Shown in pieces: positions 1-7,331 of a stretch of 40,070 nt of DNA; position 1 is the first letter of the stretch, and each line of letters begins with the position of its first letter. Origin of the DNA: a virus; IMG/VR virus record IMGVR_UViG_3300031711_000011, positions 1-40,070 of that record, one strand, 5' to 3'. The notes beneath the pieces are model-generated. The model worked only from the letters and a program-made list of their open reading frames with translations, was not told the origin of the DNA and made no database searches. A program made the position numbers and the translations under genes.

Positions 1-1062
1 GCCGAGTTCGAGCAGCGTGTCGGCAGCGTCGCGCACCGTCTTCGCGCGGTTGGAACTGGTGAGCCCGAGGAAAGAGAGTAAACCGGTTTGGCTGGGGATT
101 GAGAGCGCCGCAGCGCTGCCCGACGTATTGGCTGCGTTGTTCGGGATGTCGGCACTGACGAGCGCCCGGAAAACCGGCTTCAGCGCCGATCCGCTGACTG
201 GTCCCGCGAACACTTTATTGGCGGCTTGCGTCGCGTGGGTGAGGGCTATGTTGCCGGTGGCGTCCGCGCACAGCGGCCCCGATGCAAAGAGATTCGAGTA
301 GGTGTCGCCAGTGGCGCAAACGGCCAGGTTCCCGTTCACCTCCGGCAGCATCAGCAAATAATCCGCGCTATACGCGTACGGGGATTCCAGAGTGATGCCG
401 TGGTCCCAGGCGTAATCCTTGAAGCGCGCGCTGCCGACGCCAACCGTCTGGGACGGTCCCACCTTCAGCAGCTCGGGCACCAGGTCGCACTCTCCCGGCG
501 GCGAGGTCAAAGCGCAATCAGGCCCAGGAGGGCCTTGCGGGCCGGGCGGGCCGGCTGTGGTCAGAGTGCCTGGAGTTCCAGATGGAACGTATTTCCCGTA
601 ATCGCACGTCGTCGTGTTCGATCCGGGGTCAAAGCTGCACCATGCCGAAGCGCTCCACGCCGGCTGAATGCACGGATCGGCTACCCAGGTCTGGCCCGTG
701 ACGTTGTCGTGGATCGTGTCCTGGTAGCAGAAGTTGGCGGGGTTTGCCTGCGTCACGTCCGCGAGCTGCAGCGCGCCGTACGCTGCGGCGATATTGCCGG
801 CCACCACATTGAACTTAACCGGCCGGGGAATGACGCGGCCGGCCGCGGTGACGTTGGGATAAACCGGCGTCCCGTGCGCATCGGCATACGGCGTGAAGGT
901 GATGCTTCCGCTCTGGAGCACGTTGCCCGCGGCGTCCGCGATCGGTAGCGAGTTGGTAAGCTGCGCGTACGGCGGATACGTCTGCGCCGCGCAGGGCACC
1001 ACCGTGATCGCGAGGAGCGCGAAGACACGGAACGCGCAATGCTTCAGTATCTGTGGTTTCAT
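1..1062 (-). CDS. Secreted/surface collagen-like, tail-fibre-like protein (partial, 3' end cut)
   Basis: The frame is open from ATG 1062 to the left edge, giving at least 354 residues with no stop. The first 27 residues look like a signal peptide: basic start, hydrophobic FALLAITVV core, then CAAQ at a possible cleavage site. A short collagen-like run (GPPGPQGPPGP) lies near residue 175. Further on is an SADIPNNAANTSGSAAAL stretch of the kind found in phage tail-fibre and collar proteins. The start overlaps the stop of the upstream 130-aa gene (ATGA), so the two are co-transcribed at the distal end of the early operon. It could be a receptor-binding fibre or a lysogenic-conversion surface protein. 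A signal peptide would be odd for a virion fibre. The function is inferred; the open frame is certain. Confidence 0.75.
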   Translation of the reverse strand, partial: MKPQILKHCAFRVFALLAITVVPCAAQTYPPYAQLTNSLPIADAAGNVLQSGSITFTPYADAHGTPVYPNVTAAGRVIPRPVKFNVVAGNIAAAYGALQLADVTQANPANFCYQDTIHDNVTGQTWVADPCIQPAWSASAWCSFDPGSNTTTCDYGKYVPSGTPGTLTTAGPPGPQGPPGPDCALTSPPGECDLVPELLKVGPSQTVGVGSARFKDYAWDHGITLESPYAYSADYLLMLPEVNGNLAVCATGDTYSNLFASGPLCADATGNIALTHATQAANKVFAGPVSGSALKPVFRALVSADIPNNAANTSGSAAALSIPSQTGLLSFLGLTSSNRAKTVRDAADTLLELG

Positions 1063-1451
1063 AAAGCTCCCTGCTGCGCCTGGGCGATGGCCGCCCATGT
1101 TGTGCTGGATGGGCTGGACGGCAGCACGAATTGCGCGAACTCGGCGAATGGGGCGAGCAGCTCGCCTTCCGTGGTGTAGAAAAACGCGCCGTAGGTAGCG
1201 GCTGGATTGTCCTGGGAATCTGTTGTCGACTCCAGCGCCAGTGAAGCGATGGTGAGGTTGGTTCCGGAGAGTGTGCACGCCGCCGGCACAAAGAAATTGC
1301 TGCTCTCGGTCTGGTCAGCGCTGGGTTTGCCGCAGTTCACTACCGTGCCATCGGCCGCGATGAACGATTGCAACGCATAAACCCTGAGCTGCACGTCGCT
1401 GTTGATCTGCCAATTGGGGATAGTGACCGAGGCGATGGTGATCGAGGCCAT
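1059..1451 (-). CDS. Beta-rich fibre-associated protein, 130 aa
   Basis: This 130-residue protein is rich in T, S, V and I in alternating patterns (start MASITIASVTIPNWQI) and contains LALESTTDS and SSTTWAAI segments. Such sequence is typical of small beta-sandwich modules near phage fibre genes. It has no signal peptide or catalytic motif. It sits 27 bp after the two-HTH gene and overlaps the collagen-like gene by ATGA. It may be a fibre subunit, or a chaperone for the next gene. No family is recognised with confidence. Confidence 0.7.
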   Translation of the reverse strand: MASITIASVTIPNWQINSDVQLRVYALQSFIAADGTVVNCGKPSADQTESSNFFVPAACTLSGTNLTIASLALESTTDSQDNPAATYGAFFYTTEGELLAPFAEFAQFVLPSSPSSTTWAAIAQAQQGAL

Positions 1452-1478
1452 GCGCCCATTCTTCGCGCGCGCGAGTCT

Positions 1479-2003
1479 TTAAGAGTGAGCCTCAAGCAAG
1501 GCGAGAGAATGATGCGAAACGGGCCGATGTTCGCTGCGCGTTTCGCGCTCGCGCACGCGTTCGAGGTAGGCCGCAAAAGAGCTGCGGGAGAATCGCCAGC
1601 CCATGCCCAGCTTGTACGCCTCGAACCGCCCTTCCTCCACCATCTTGTAGATCGGTGTCGGCGTTGAGTAGCCGAGCACGTCCTGCACTTCCTTGATGCC
1701 GATGGTGTCGCTGAGCGGGAACGGCAGCAGATCCTCGTCGCGGTGGCGGAAGTGCGGCGAATCGAGCGCCGGCCGCCGATCGCGGATGGCGTGCTCTGTG
1801 CGCAGCCGGTCGCAGAATTCCACAATCGAGGAGTACTTCACCCGCTTGCGCGAGCCCTTCCGGTAGTCCACGATGGCGATCTTCTCTTCCAGGAAGAGGT
1901 TGCGCACGGCCGAGTGCGATATCCCGAGGATCTTCATCGCGCGCTTCATGTCGACGTATTCGCGCTCGGGGAAAGGGAGCAGAAGCTGGTCGACGTTAGC
2001 CAT
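1479..2003 (-). CDS. Double excisionase/MerR-type HTH DNA-binding protein
   Basis: The 174-aa protein carries two similar winged-HTH units. The first, about residues 15-68, has YVDMKRAMKILGISHSAVRN. The second, about residues 100-152, has IGIKEVQDVLGYSTPTPIYK followed by GWRFSRSSFAAYLERV. Both follow the excisionase/MerR pattern, in which a helix-turn-helix is followed by a basic wing and a recognition tail. A GAGGAGG ribosome site lies 6 bases before ATG 2003, and the start overlaps the upstream GemA-like gene by 8 bases. Its place late in the early operon suggests a regulator of later transcription or of DNA architecture. The duplicated domain is visible; the target is unknown. Confidence 0.8.
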   Translation of the reverse strand: MANVDQLLLPFPEREYVDMKRAMKILGISHSAVRNLFLEEKIAIVDYRKGSRKRVKYSSIVEFCDRLRTEHAIRDRRPALDSPHFRHRDEDLLPFPLSDTIGIKEVQDVLGYSTPTPIYKMVEEGRFEAYKLGMGWRFSRSSFAAYLERVRERETRSEHRPVSHHSLALLEAHS

Positions 2004-2550
2004 TGCGTGCCTCCTCGCCGGCGGCCGTTGGCGGGGCTTTCGGCTGCCACTTGCCCTGGCGCGAGGCCATGCCTTTGAGCGCCCAGTAAACGCGGTTGGC
2101 TTGCTTCAGCGTGCGGATCTGCGGGTTCTCGCGATTCGACAGCGGCGAACGCGGCGAGCGCAGCCAGGCATCGAGCTGTGCCTGACTCCAGCCCAGCAGA
2201 TCGCGCACGTAAATCACGCGGTCCAGGTCCTCAGCGGTGGCCAGCGTGATCTCGTTGGAACTGTTGCCGCGCCGGCCTTCCGTGCCGGCCTTGTGCGCGG
2301 CGTCGCGGTCCAGCCGGCGGCGCGGCGGCCGCGTGGCGGCGATGCCGAGCTGCCCCTGCGCGGTGTCGATGAGGTGCTGCGCCTCGCTCAGCGTCAGATC
2401 CTTGAAGCTGGCGATGGGCCGCTGCACCAGCATCTGCGCCCAGCCGATCCGCGCCTCACGCGTGGCCGGCTGCTGCGTGTGCGCGCAGAGCTGGCCGTAA
2501 AGCACCTGCAGGCGCTTCATCTGGCCGTCGCTGATGGAGTGACTCGTCAC
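1996..2550 (-). CDS. GemA/gp16-like phage regulatory protein
   Basis: A GTG start at 2550 is chosen because it overlaps the upstream stop (GTGA) and gives a compact 184-aa protein; the open frame extends further upstream only as non-coding-looking sequence. Residues 5-69 include MKRLQVLYGQLCAHT and a TREARIGWA segment, then SFKDLTLSEAQHLIDTA. Residues about 98-160 contain RDLLGWSQAQLDAWLR and a TLKQANRVYWALKGM helix. The two-helical-module layout resembles GemA (Mu gp16, DUF1018), which modulates host gene expression and DNA supercoiling in Mu. The assignment rests on motif resemblance and operon position and is tentative. Confidence 0.6.
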   Translation of the reverse strand: MTSHSISDGQMKRLQVLYGQLCAHTQQPATREARIGWAQMLVQRPIASFKDLTLSEAQHLIDTAQGQLGIAATRPPRRRLDRDAAHKAGTEGRRGNSSNEITLATAEDLDRVIYVRDLLGWSQAQLDAWLRSPRSPLSNRENPQIRTLKQANRVYWALKGMASRQGKWQPKAPPTAAGEEARNG

Positions 2551-2747
2551 GATTGCTTTCTCTTCGGCCTTCCCGGCGCGCGCCGCGCATCCTCGCCGCA
2601 GTGCTGACAGATCAGCGGCTTGGGAGGTCTGCGGCGCGCCCGCCAATCCTTCACCTTGCAAATCGGCGAGCAGAAGCGCCGCGTGCCTTCCACCGGGTTG
2701 TGGCACTCCGGCCACTGGCACTGCCGGTGATATTCCTCGGTGGTCAC
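2547..2747 (-). CDS. Small zinc-finger-like protein, 66 aa
   Basis: GTG 2747 is preferred: it forms a GTGA overlap with the preceding stop and has GGAGAG five bases upstream. Upstream in-frame GTG 2813 would give 88 aa but would overlap the previous gene deeply. The protein has CQWPECHNP, RRFCSPIC and CQHCGED clusters, enough for one or two zinc sites, and a basic C-terminus (RRAPGRPKRKQS). Nucleic-acid binding is a reasonable inference, but no named family is assigned. Confidence 0.7.
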   Translation of the reverse strand: MTTEEYHRQCQWPECHNPVEGTRRFCSPICKVKDWRARRRPPKPLICQHCGEDARRAPGRPKRKQS

Positions 2748-2995
2748 TTGCGCTCTCCAACGCCCTGCTGCTTGCCATTCCCTAATTGCTTCAAGTTTGG
2801 CGACGCGTAACACGAGTCGCCATCCGCGTCCGTCACCTTGAGAAAAGCCACTTCAACCTTCGCCGTCTCGATGACCTGAGAGGCTACTTTAGCGATCGCC
2901 AGCGCGCGGTCGATCTCCATCGGCTTGTCGTCGTCTTTCAGCGCTTCGATGGTCTCAAAGAGATGGTTGCGCAGATCGTCCATCGTGTTCTTCAT
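2744..2995 (-). CDS. Small hypothetical early protein, 83 aa
   Basis: ATG 2995 is preceded by GGAGGAAGG four bases upstream and overlaps the stop of the HNH gene (ATGA). The first 60 residues are amphipathic helical sequence (MDDLRNHLFETIEALKDDD, then IDRALAIAKVASQVIETAKV). The length and helical pattern resemble small phage proteins that accompany HNH or replication genes. No catalytic residue or known domain is seen. It is a well-supported gene of unknown function. Confidence 0.75.
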   Translation of the reverse strand: MKNTMDDLRNHLFETIEALKDDDKPMEIDRALAIAKVASQVIETAKVEVAFLKVTDADGDSCYASPNLKQLGNGKQQGVGERK

Positions 2996-3816
2996 GCAGC
3001 CTTCCTCCGTTTGGTCGCCATGGCGCGTATCACGCCTTTCAGGTAAATGACCTCCTTCAGATCCGGAGGCAGGTTGTGAATTGTGTTGCGCCGCATCATC
3101 TCGGCATCGGTGATCAGTTCCAGGTTCTCGATTGCGCAGTTGCTGCGGTCGCCGTTCTTGAAAACAACCTTGTGTCCAGCGGGGATCGGGCCGCGATGCT
3201 CTTGCCAAGTGCGGTGATGCAGGAGCGGCCAGATGTCCTTGTGCCATCCTGCCGGCAGCCCGTTGATGCGCTCACGGATTTTCACGCGCAGGAAGCCTTC
3301 CGGATCAGCAACCACGGAACCGACTGGGTGCCACAGCTTCTCTGCAAAGCCGCTGCGGTTGCCTTTCTTGAACTGCGTTTCGCTCATTCGGCCGACGCTG
3401 TAGCCGGGGCGCCGCTGCCCCTTGTTCGCGGGAACGTGGCCTTTCGGAAAGCGATTCCCTTTTCCTGATTGCGCGAGCCCAGCTCCGCACGCGGCCGCGC
3501 ACACCTCCATATATGCGTCGCTCTTCTTGAGTCCCATCTTCCCGGCCTGCTGGTATACCTTTCCACGCGAGCGGCCCAGCAGCTTCGCGATTTCGTCAGT
3601 GCTCGTCTCTGCGTACATGCGCTTCAGCGTGGTCCGTTCTTGTTCACTCCAGCGCTCGCGTTCAAATTTCCGCGGCCGCAGATCGAGCTCCCGCTGCATC
3701 TTGCGCGCGGTGCTTTCCTCGCAGCCGAGGCGCGCAGCGATCGCCGCCGGCTCCTCGCCTTCCAGCGTGAGCCAGGTCAGCCGCTCGATGCCGCGCTTCG
3801 TCCACTGAAACATCAC
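2992..3816 (-). CDS. HNH endonuclease with N-terminal HTH region
   Basis: The start is GTG 3816 or ATG 3813, both served by GGAGG upstream; the ATG overlaps the previous stop. Residues 1-95 are helical with two HTH-like stretches (EPAAIAARLGCEESTARKMQ; TSTDEIAKLLGRSRGKVYQQ). A Lys/Gly-rich linker with repeated F-KG and NKG motifs follows (FPKGHVPANKGQRRPG, MSETQFKKGNRSG). The C-terminal nuclease region, about residues 190-240, has LLHHRTWQEHRGPIPAGH and FKNGDRSNCAIENLEL, the HNH_3 pattern with H-H, N and N-x-x-N-L. Such phage enzymes may act in replication, packaging or as homing-type nucleases. The gene is in line with its neighbours, not inserted into another gene. Confidence 0.85.
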   Translation of the reverse strand: MMFQWTKRGIERLTWLTLEGEEPAAIAARLGCEESTARKMQRELDLRPRKFERERWSEQERTTLKRMYAETSTDEIAKLLGRSRGKVYQQAGKMGLKKSDAYMEVCAAACGAGLAQSGKGNRFPKGHVPANKGQRRPGYSVGRMSETQFKKGNRSGFAEKLWHPVGSVVADPEGFLRVKIRERINGLPAGWHKDIWPLLHHRTWQEHRGPIPAGHKVVFKNGDRSNCAIENLELITDAEMMRRNTIHNLPPDLKEVIYLKGVIRAMATKRRKAA

Positions 3817-4082
3817 GCGTTCCTCCTCGCGATCGCGCGCTGCTGGTGCGGCGTCAGAAGTGACGCGGCCGGCTTGACGCCGCTGGCGATCATCCGATCG
3901 ACGATTGCCTGCAACCGCGGCTTGTTAATGCTGCTCAGCGTGTCACCCTGTTCGTAATAACTGACGTAGGGATGCTCTTCGCAGAGCGCGGTGTTGATCT
4001 CATAAGCCGCGCAGCCGGAAAGCCGGCGGCCCTTGATCGCGTCCTGAAAATGCTTCAGCTTTATGCTTTCGTCGCTGCTCAT
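3813..4082 (-). CDS. Hypothetical early protein, 89 aa
   Basis: ATG 4082 has GGAGG four bases upstream and overlaps the previous stop (ATGA). The protein begins MSSDESIKLKHFQDAIKGRR, has two cysteines that do not form a clear metal site, and ends in a basic PHQQRAIARRNA tail. Its first half suggests a short helical domain. No family is recognised. Tight coupling on both sides supports expression as part of the early operon. Confidence 0.7.
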   Translation of the reverse strand: MSSDESIKLKHFQDAIKGRRLSGCAAYEINTALCEEHPYVSYYEQGDTLSSINKPRLQAIVDRMIASGVKPAASLLTPHQQRAIARRNA

Positions 4083-4336
4083 CGCGCCTCCAGCCGGCTT
4101 TTCGGGCCGCGCTTTTTCAGGAAGAACTCGGCGCGCTCGCCGTCGTCGACAAAGTGGCAAAGGCAATGGCAGTTTTTCGCCGCGCACGAGCTGTGGCTGT
4201 CGCTGGCGCAATAGCTCGATCGCCACTCCGGATCGGCCGTTGCGCGCAGGCACCGTTTCGTCGGAGTTGAATACGCGCCCACGGAGTCGCGCAGATGCTG
4301 CACCTGGCGGTCGAAGTAGATGGAGAACTGCGTCAT
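4079..4336 (-). CDS. Cys/His-rich small protein, 85 aa
   Basis: ATG 4336 overlaps the upstream stop (ATGA). The centre of the protein is packed with metal-ligand residues: SSYCASDSHSSC, then KNCHCLCHF. This could hold one or two zinc ions. The C-terminus is basic (FFLKKRGPKSRLEAR), which fits nucleic-acid contact. It belongs to the set of small Cys-rich proteins spread through this operon. The exact fold and role are unknown. Confidence 0.7.
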   Translation of the reverse strand: MTQFSIYFDRQVQHLRDSVGAYSTPTKRCLRATADPEWRSSYCASDSHSSCAAKNCHCLCHFVDDGERAEFFLKKRGPKSRLEAR

Positions 4337-4599
4337 GCCGTCCTCCGCTCCGCGCCGGCGGCGCCGACGCTGGCCACCGGCTTGCGCGGTGGCAGGCCGT
4401 TGCGCAGCAGCTCGCGATTGACCAGCATCTCGCGGATATCCGCGCGCCGGATGCCGTGGCACCGGAGACCTTCCCAGATGTACTGCGCGCCGATGCCGAT
4501 CTCGGCCGCGGCGTCCTTGACGCAACCATCGTGGCGCAGGACGCACGCGAGGAAGTAACGGAAACGGAAATTGCGAATGGCTTGCCGGTACCGGGTCAT
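4333..4599 (-). CDS. Fis-like helix-turn-helix regulator, 88 aa
   Basis: ATG 4599 is chosen for its AAGGAAG ribosome site and its ATGA overlap with the receiver gene. Residues 15-50 (FLACVLRHDGCVKDAAAEIG followed by IGAQYIWEGLRCHGI) match the Fis/HTH_8 pattern: a first helix, HDG turn, AA-x-x-IGI and a recognition helix. Such domains bend DNA and often act with activators. A short Pro/Ala tail follows. In Mu the middle and late activators Mor and C are small HTH proteins. This protein could fill a comparable role, but it lacks the length of Mor/C, so the role is open. Confidence 0.7.
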   Translation of the reverse strand: MTRYRQAIRNFRFRYFLACVLRHDGCVKDAAAEIGIGAQYIWEGLRCHGIRRADIREMLVNRELLRNGLPPRKPVASVGAAGAERRTA

Positions 4600-5033
4600 G
4601 CCAGCTTCCTTTCCTCGGCCGAGGGCGCGGCCACCACAGCCGGCAGCTTGCGCACGCTGCCCTTGCGCGGGCCGCGCTTCCGCGCCGACATAATCTTGAT
4701 CCGCTCCAGCAGCTCCTGCGGCTGGCACTTTTTCTTCGACAGCAGCGCGTCGGCCGCGTGGAGCTGATCCGCCATCTTCACCGGGTCGCCGAGCAGAATC
4801 ATGGGTACGTGGTGGGCGATCTGTTTCAGTTGGCGCACCAGCTTGTTGCCGCCGGCCGGCAGCGCCCAGTCAACCAGCGCCAGTTCCACCAGGTGCTCCG
4901 AATAGAACGCGATGGCTTCCTGCGCGGTGCGCGCCGCCAGCACGCGGAAACCGTTGGTGGAAAGCATGAATGAGAGCACCGACAGGTCGTTCTCGTTCGC
5001 GTCGACGCAAAGGATAATTTTCTTGGGTCTCAT
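4596..5033 (-). CDS. CheY-like response-regulator receiver protein, 145 aa
   Basis: ATG 5033 overlaps the previous stop (ATGA). Residues 5-117 form a receiver fold: IILCVDANEND (D11), ELALVDWALP with the phosphoacceptor-position D55, HVPMILLGDP, and LLSKK with the conserved-position K100. Two of the five key receiver residues are altered. The second acid of the N-terminal pair is A12, and the Thr/Ser switch position is G82. Phosphorylation may therefore be weak or absent. After the domain comes a basic tail (SARKRGPRKGSVRKL) that could bind nucleic acid. No output domain or kinase is nearby. It may interfere with host two-component signalling or sense host state; this is inference. Confidence 0.85.
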   Translation of the reverse strand: MRPKKIILCVDANENDLSVLSFMLSTNGFRVLAARTAQEAIAFYSEHLVELALVDWALPAGGNKLVRQLKQIAHHVPMILLGDPVKMADQLHAADALLSKKKCQPQELLERIKIMSARKRGPRKGSVRKLPAVVAAPSAEERKLA

Positions 5034-5365
5034 AGCGTCCCTTTCTGTTGTTGCAACTTCTTTGCCTTCATCTCGCGTTTGCGGCGCCGGGCCGCGGCCT
5101 TCGCCGATCGCTGCCGCCGCACGAATGTCTTTGCTGCGCCGTGTGGATCCGCGAGGAAGCGTTCGCAACGACGGGTGCTGCTGATAACCCGTCCGGTCTT
5201 TCGCGCCGCGCGCACATCTTCAAGAGTGAGAACGTCGCGAATACCGAGATAGCTCAGCGTGCGGCAGAGACTGCCCACCAGAAGCATCAGCGCATCGCGG
5301 CTTAATTTCTCCATCTCCACCTGGACAAGTTCGCGCGGACCTTCGACAAAATTGGGCAGAATCAT
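5030..5365 (-). CDS. Hypothetical basic-tailed early protein, 111 aa
   Basis: ATG 5365 overlaps the upstream stop (ATGA). The N-terminal half (MILPNFVEGPRELVQVEMEK, then ALMLLVGSLCRTLSYLGI) is helical and partly hydrophobic. From about residue 75 the sequence is strongly basic (RRQRSAKAAARRRKREMKAK). It is likely to contact nucleic acid, but no domain is recognised. It lies directly before the CheY-like gene, which may point to a shared task. Confidence 0.7.
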   Translation of the reverse strand: MILPNFVEGPRELVQVEMEKLSRDALMLLVGSLCRTLSYLGIRDVLTLEDVRAARKTGRVISSTRRCERFLADPHGAAKTFVRRQRSAKAAARRRKREMKAKKLQQQKGTL

Positions 5366-5688
5366 GCGGTGGCCGCCTTTTCCTGTTTCGCGCCTTCGCT
5401 CTTTAGTTTGAGTAGCCGGTCGTACTTCTCCTGCAACGCCTGGCGCACGTCCGCGGGCTTGCCTTCTTCCGTGGCCACATTCATCTGCGCGGCAGTCACG
5501 GCGAGCAGGTAATTGACCCGGCTACCGTAGACGCGGCCGGCGCGGGCCGTGGCGTATACCTCCGCGCGCACCGTGCAGCTCACCATGTCCCAGTGGCGCA
5601 GGCACATCAGGTGAAACCGCGGGATCCTCGCCGTGCAGCCGATCGCGGCGCACTGTGTGCTGAGATCGGGCTTAAAGTTGGACTGCAT
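5362..5688 (-). CDS. Hypothetical protein with Cys/His cluster, 108 aa
   Basis: ATG 5688 is used because it forms a TGATG junction with the preceding gene; the longer upstream frame is unlikely. Near the N-terminus are CAAIGC and HLMCLRHW segments that could bind zinc. The remainder is helical, with VNYLLAVTAAQMNVA and a coiled-coil-like ALQEKYDRLLKLKSEGAK end. It is another member of the small Cys-rich set of this operon. Function unknown. Confidence 0.7.
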   Translation of the reverse strand: MQSNFKPDLSTQCAAIGCTARIPRFHLMCLRHWDMVSCTVRAEVYATARAGRVYGSRVNYLLAVTAAQMNVATEEGKPADVRQALQEKYDRLLKLKSEGAKQEKAATA

Positions 5689-5906
5689 CACCTCACCTCC
5701 TCGGGCCGCGGACCGTAGAGCATTGGGCGATAAAGCCACCCGTGATAGCGATTCGTTTCGGGAAGTTCCTTGTGCCGCGCGGTCATCCTTGTTGCGAGAC
5801 GGACGGCGGATATCGCGCGTTTTTTGGCCCCAATCTGCAAATTGGGCTCCCAGGTGACGCCGCCATCGCGTGAAAGTTCGATGATCCAGACCTCATGCTT
5901 CTGCAC
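5688..5906 (-). CDS. Small hypothetical protein, 72 aa
   Basis: Translation starts at GTG 5906 after an AAGGAGG ribosome site. The protein reads as a small alpha/beta domain: beta-like VWIIELSRDGGVTWEPN, then a helix with AVRLATRMTARHKEL and a WLYRPMLYGPRP end. It overlaps the upstream gene by 14 bases. No family is recognised. Confidence 0.65.
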   Translation of the reverse strand: MQKHEVWIIELSRDGGVTWEPNLQIGAKKRAISAVRLATRMTARHKELPETNRYHGWLYRPMLYGPRPEEVR

Positions 5907-6117
5907 CCTGTGCCTCCTTTCTGCGGCGCTCGATCAGCTCGTCCAGGAGCTGCGCCGTCTTGCTGGCGCGGAGCCGCTCGCTTACGGTGTTTTCGGGGTC
6001 GCGGTTGACCTGGACGAAGTGCTCGCGCAGCACCAGGACTTCTCCGATGCCGATGGGCGCCGCGTCGGCCGGCGTCTCCGCGCTGGGAGTCTCAAATAAA
6101 GTGGATCGATCCCTCAT
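5893..6117 (-). CDS. Small hypothetical protein, 74 aa
   Basis: ATG 6117 overlaps the previous stop (ATGA). The chain is acidic in the first half and has a VLVLREHFVQVNRDPENTVS strand/helix region, followed by a helical LLDELIERRRKEAQ tail. It contains no cysteine cluster and no known motif. It is supported only by reading-frame continuity and coupling to its neighbours. Confidence 0.6.
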   Translation of the reverse strand: MRDRSTLFETPSAETPADAAPIGIGEVLVLREHFVQVNRDPENTVSERLRASKTAQLLDELIERRRKEAQGAEA

Positions 6118-6335
6118 GCCTTCTTCTTTCCCCGGAGAATGTCCAGCTTGAAAGTTGCGGTGCGGATGGCGCGCTTGAGAAACCGCTCGCGCCGAATCGA
6201 CTGGGAGAACGCCGTCCCGAAAACCCCTGGGCTGTTCAGTCTCAGCCGGCGCAGCTCGCGTTTGAGATCGAGCCGCTGCAGGCGGAGCCACTTTATGGTT
6301 TCCGCGAGATCGTAAAGCTGCAGTCCGTTGCTCAT
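6114..6335 (-). CDS. Small basic helical protein, 73 aa
   Basis: ATG 6335 overlaps the winged-helix gene's stop (ATGA). The protein is very basic and helical (TIKWLRLQRLDLKRELRRLR; RRERFLKRAIRTATFKLDIL), with a KKK end. It probably forms a two-helix hairpin that contacts DNA or another early protein. No family is recognised. Confidence 0.6.
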   Translation of the reverse strand: MSNGLQLYDLAETIKWLRLQRLDLKRELRRLRLNSPGVFGTAFSQSIRRERFLKRAIRTATFKLDILRGKKKA

Positions 6336-6796
6336 GCGCTCATCCCCGCGCGGAGGGCGTCAATGATGTCCAGGGCCGCGCGTTCCCCGATGAAAACCTT
6401 CATCACGTCGATCTCGGTGCGCACCTGGTCGCGGATGTTGGCGATCATGATGTTGAGATCCTGCTCCGTGATGGCGATGAAGTAGCCGCCGCGCAGGCCC
6501 AGCTTGGATGCGGCGATGGGCACGCGGAAGGACAGCCGCAGCGACTGCGCCGCGTCCTTCACCGCGCGCTCGCCCAGGCCCGTTTGCCGGCTGATTTCGC
6601 GGATGGTGACGGTGTTGGCGTGGCCGCGGCGAAAGCGCACAGCGGAGAGAACGGCATTTTCCTTCGGCTTCAGCGTCTCACCAAACTTGCCGCCGGGCTT
6701 GCCCATCAGCAGGGCGAGGATCTCCGCGTCAATGCGCTGGACGCGCTCGGCTTCCGTTTCAGGAAAGAGTCCGGGTTGGACGGCGGCGGCGGTCAA
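6332..6796 (-). CDS. Winged-helix DNA-binding protein, 154 aa
   Basis: A TTG start at 6796 forms a TTGA overlap with the upstream stop and has GGGAGGG upstream. The first 45 residues include FPETEAERVQRIDAEILALL. From about 60 to 115 a winged helix is visible: TVTIREISRQTGLGERAVKD, a following helix, then VPIAASK and a GGYFIAITEQD wing and strand. This order is common in phage regulators that open with a helicase-loader-like or primosomal winged helix. A helical tail follows. It may act in early regulation or replication. Confidence 0.7.
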   Translation of the reverse strand: MTAAAVQPGLFPETEAERVQRIDAEILALLMGKPGGKFGETLKPKENAVLSAVRFRRGHANTVTIREISRQTGLGERAVKDAAQSLRLSFRVPIAASKLGLRGGYFIAITEQDLNIMIANIRDQVRTEIDVMKVFIGERAALDIIDALRAGMSA

Positions 6797-7083
6797 TGGA
6801 TCAGCCCTCCCTGCGGCGGTGCATACAATTCACCGCCGCATTTCATCGCGGCCAGGGCGGCGACGGTGTTTTCCCGCCATTTGCGCACGGCCTGCACGCC
6901 GCCTTCCGCATTGCCGGTGCGCAGACAAGCCCTCGCGACGTTGAGGCACGCGGCTGCCTGGAGATGCTTGCTGCAGGCCTCGCCCATCAATTCGTCCAGC
7001 GCGCCGGGCCGTCCGTCGATCTGGGCCGCGGCGAAGTGCTCCGTGGCTTGTTCAATCAATTCCTGGATGCGCTCGTCTGTCAT
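6793..7083 (-). CDS. Hypothetical helical early protein, 96 aa
   Basis: ATG 7083 overlaps the stop of the gene upstream (ATGA). The protein is almost wholly helical (TDERIQELIEQATEHFAAAQ; LQAAACLNVARACLRTGN) with a VRKWRENTVAALAAMKCGGE end. The cysteines are not arranged as a zinc site. No family is recognised; the gene is supported by coupling on both sides. Confidence 0.65.
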   Translation of the reverse strand: MTDERIQELIEQATEHFAAAQIDGRPGALDELMGEACSKHLQAAACLNVARACLRTGNAEGGVQAVRKWRENTVAALAAMKCGGELYAPPQGGLIH

Positions 7084-7331
7084 TGCACGGCCTCCGTTGT
7101 TACCAGCGAGTCTTCGAGCAGCTCGCCGCATTCCTTGCACCAGGTGCGGTGGACGTGATGCTTGCGGCCGAAGGAATCGATTGGCAGCGGCACCTGGCGC
7201 GTGGCCATCTCTTCGCCGGGCGCGATGGGATCGGAGCACTCATCGCAGATCTCGGCGACGGCGGCGCGCACCCACTTCATGAGCAGGGCACCGTCGCCGT
7301 CGCGCACCTCGCGGATGGTCGCGCCTTGCAT
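7080..7331 (-). CDS. Small zinc-ribbon-like protein, 83 aa
   Basis: ATG 7331 forms a TGATG junction with the previous gene. Two CxxC pairs, ICDECSD near residue 30 and WCKECGE near residue 66, are separated by about 35 residues with HHVH between them. That is the layout of a treble-clef or zinc-ribbon domain. Such modules in phage early operons usually bind nucleic acid or remodel a host protein, but no partner can be named here. Confidence 0.7.
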   Translation of the reverse strand: MQGATIREVRDGDGALLMKWVRAAVAEICDECSDPIAPGEEMATRQVPLPIDSFGRKHHVHRTWCKECGELLEDSLVTTEAVQ

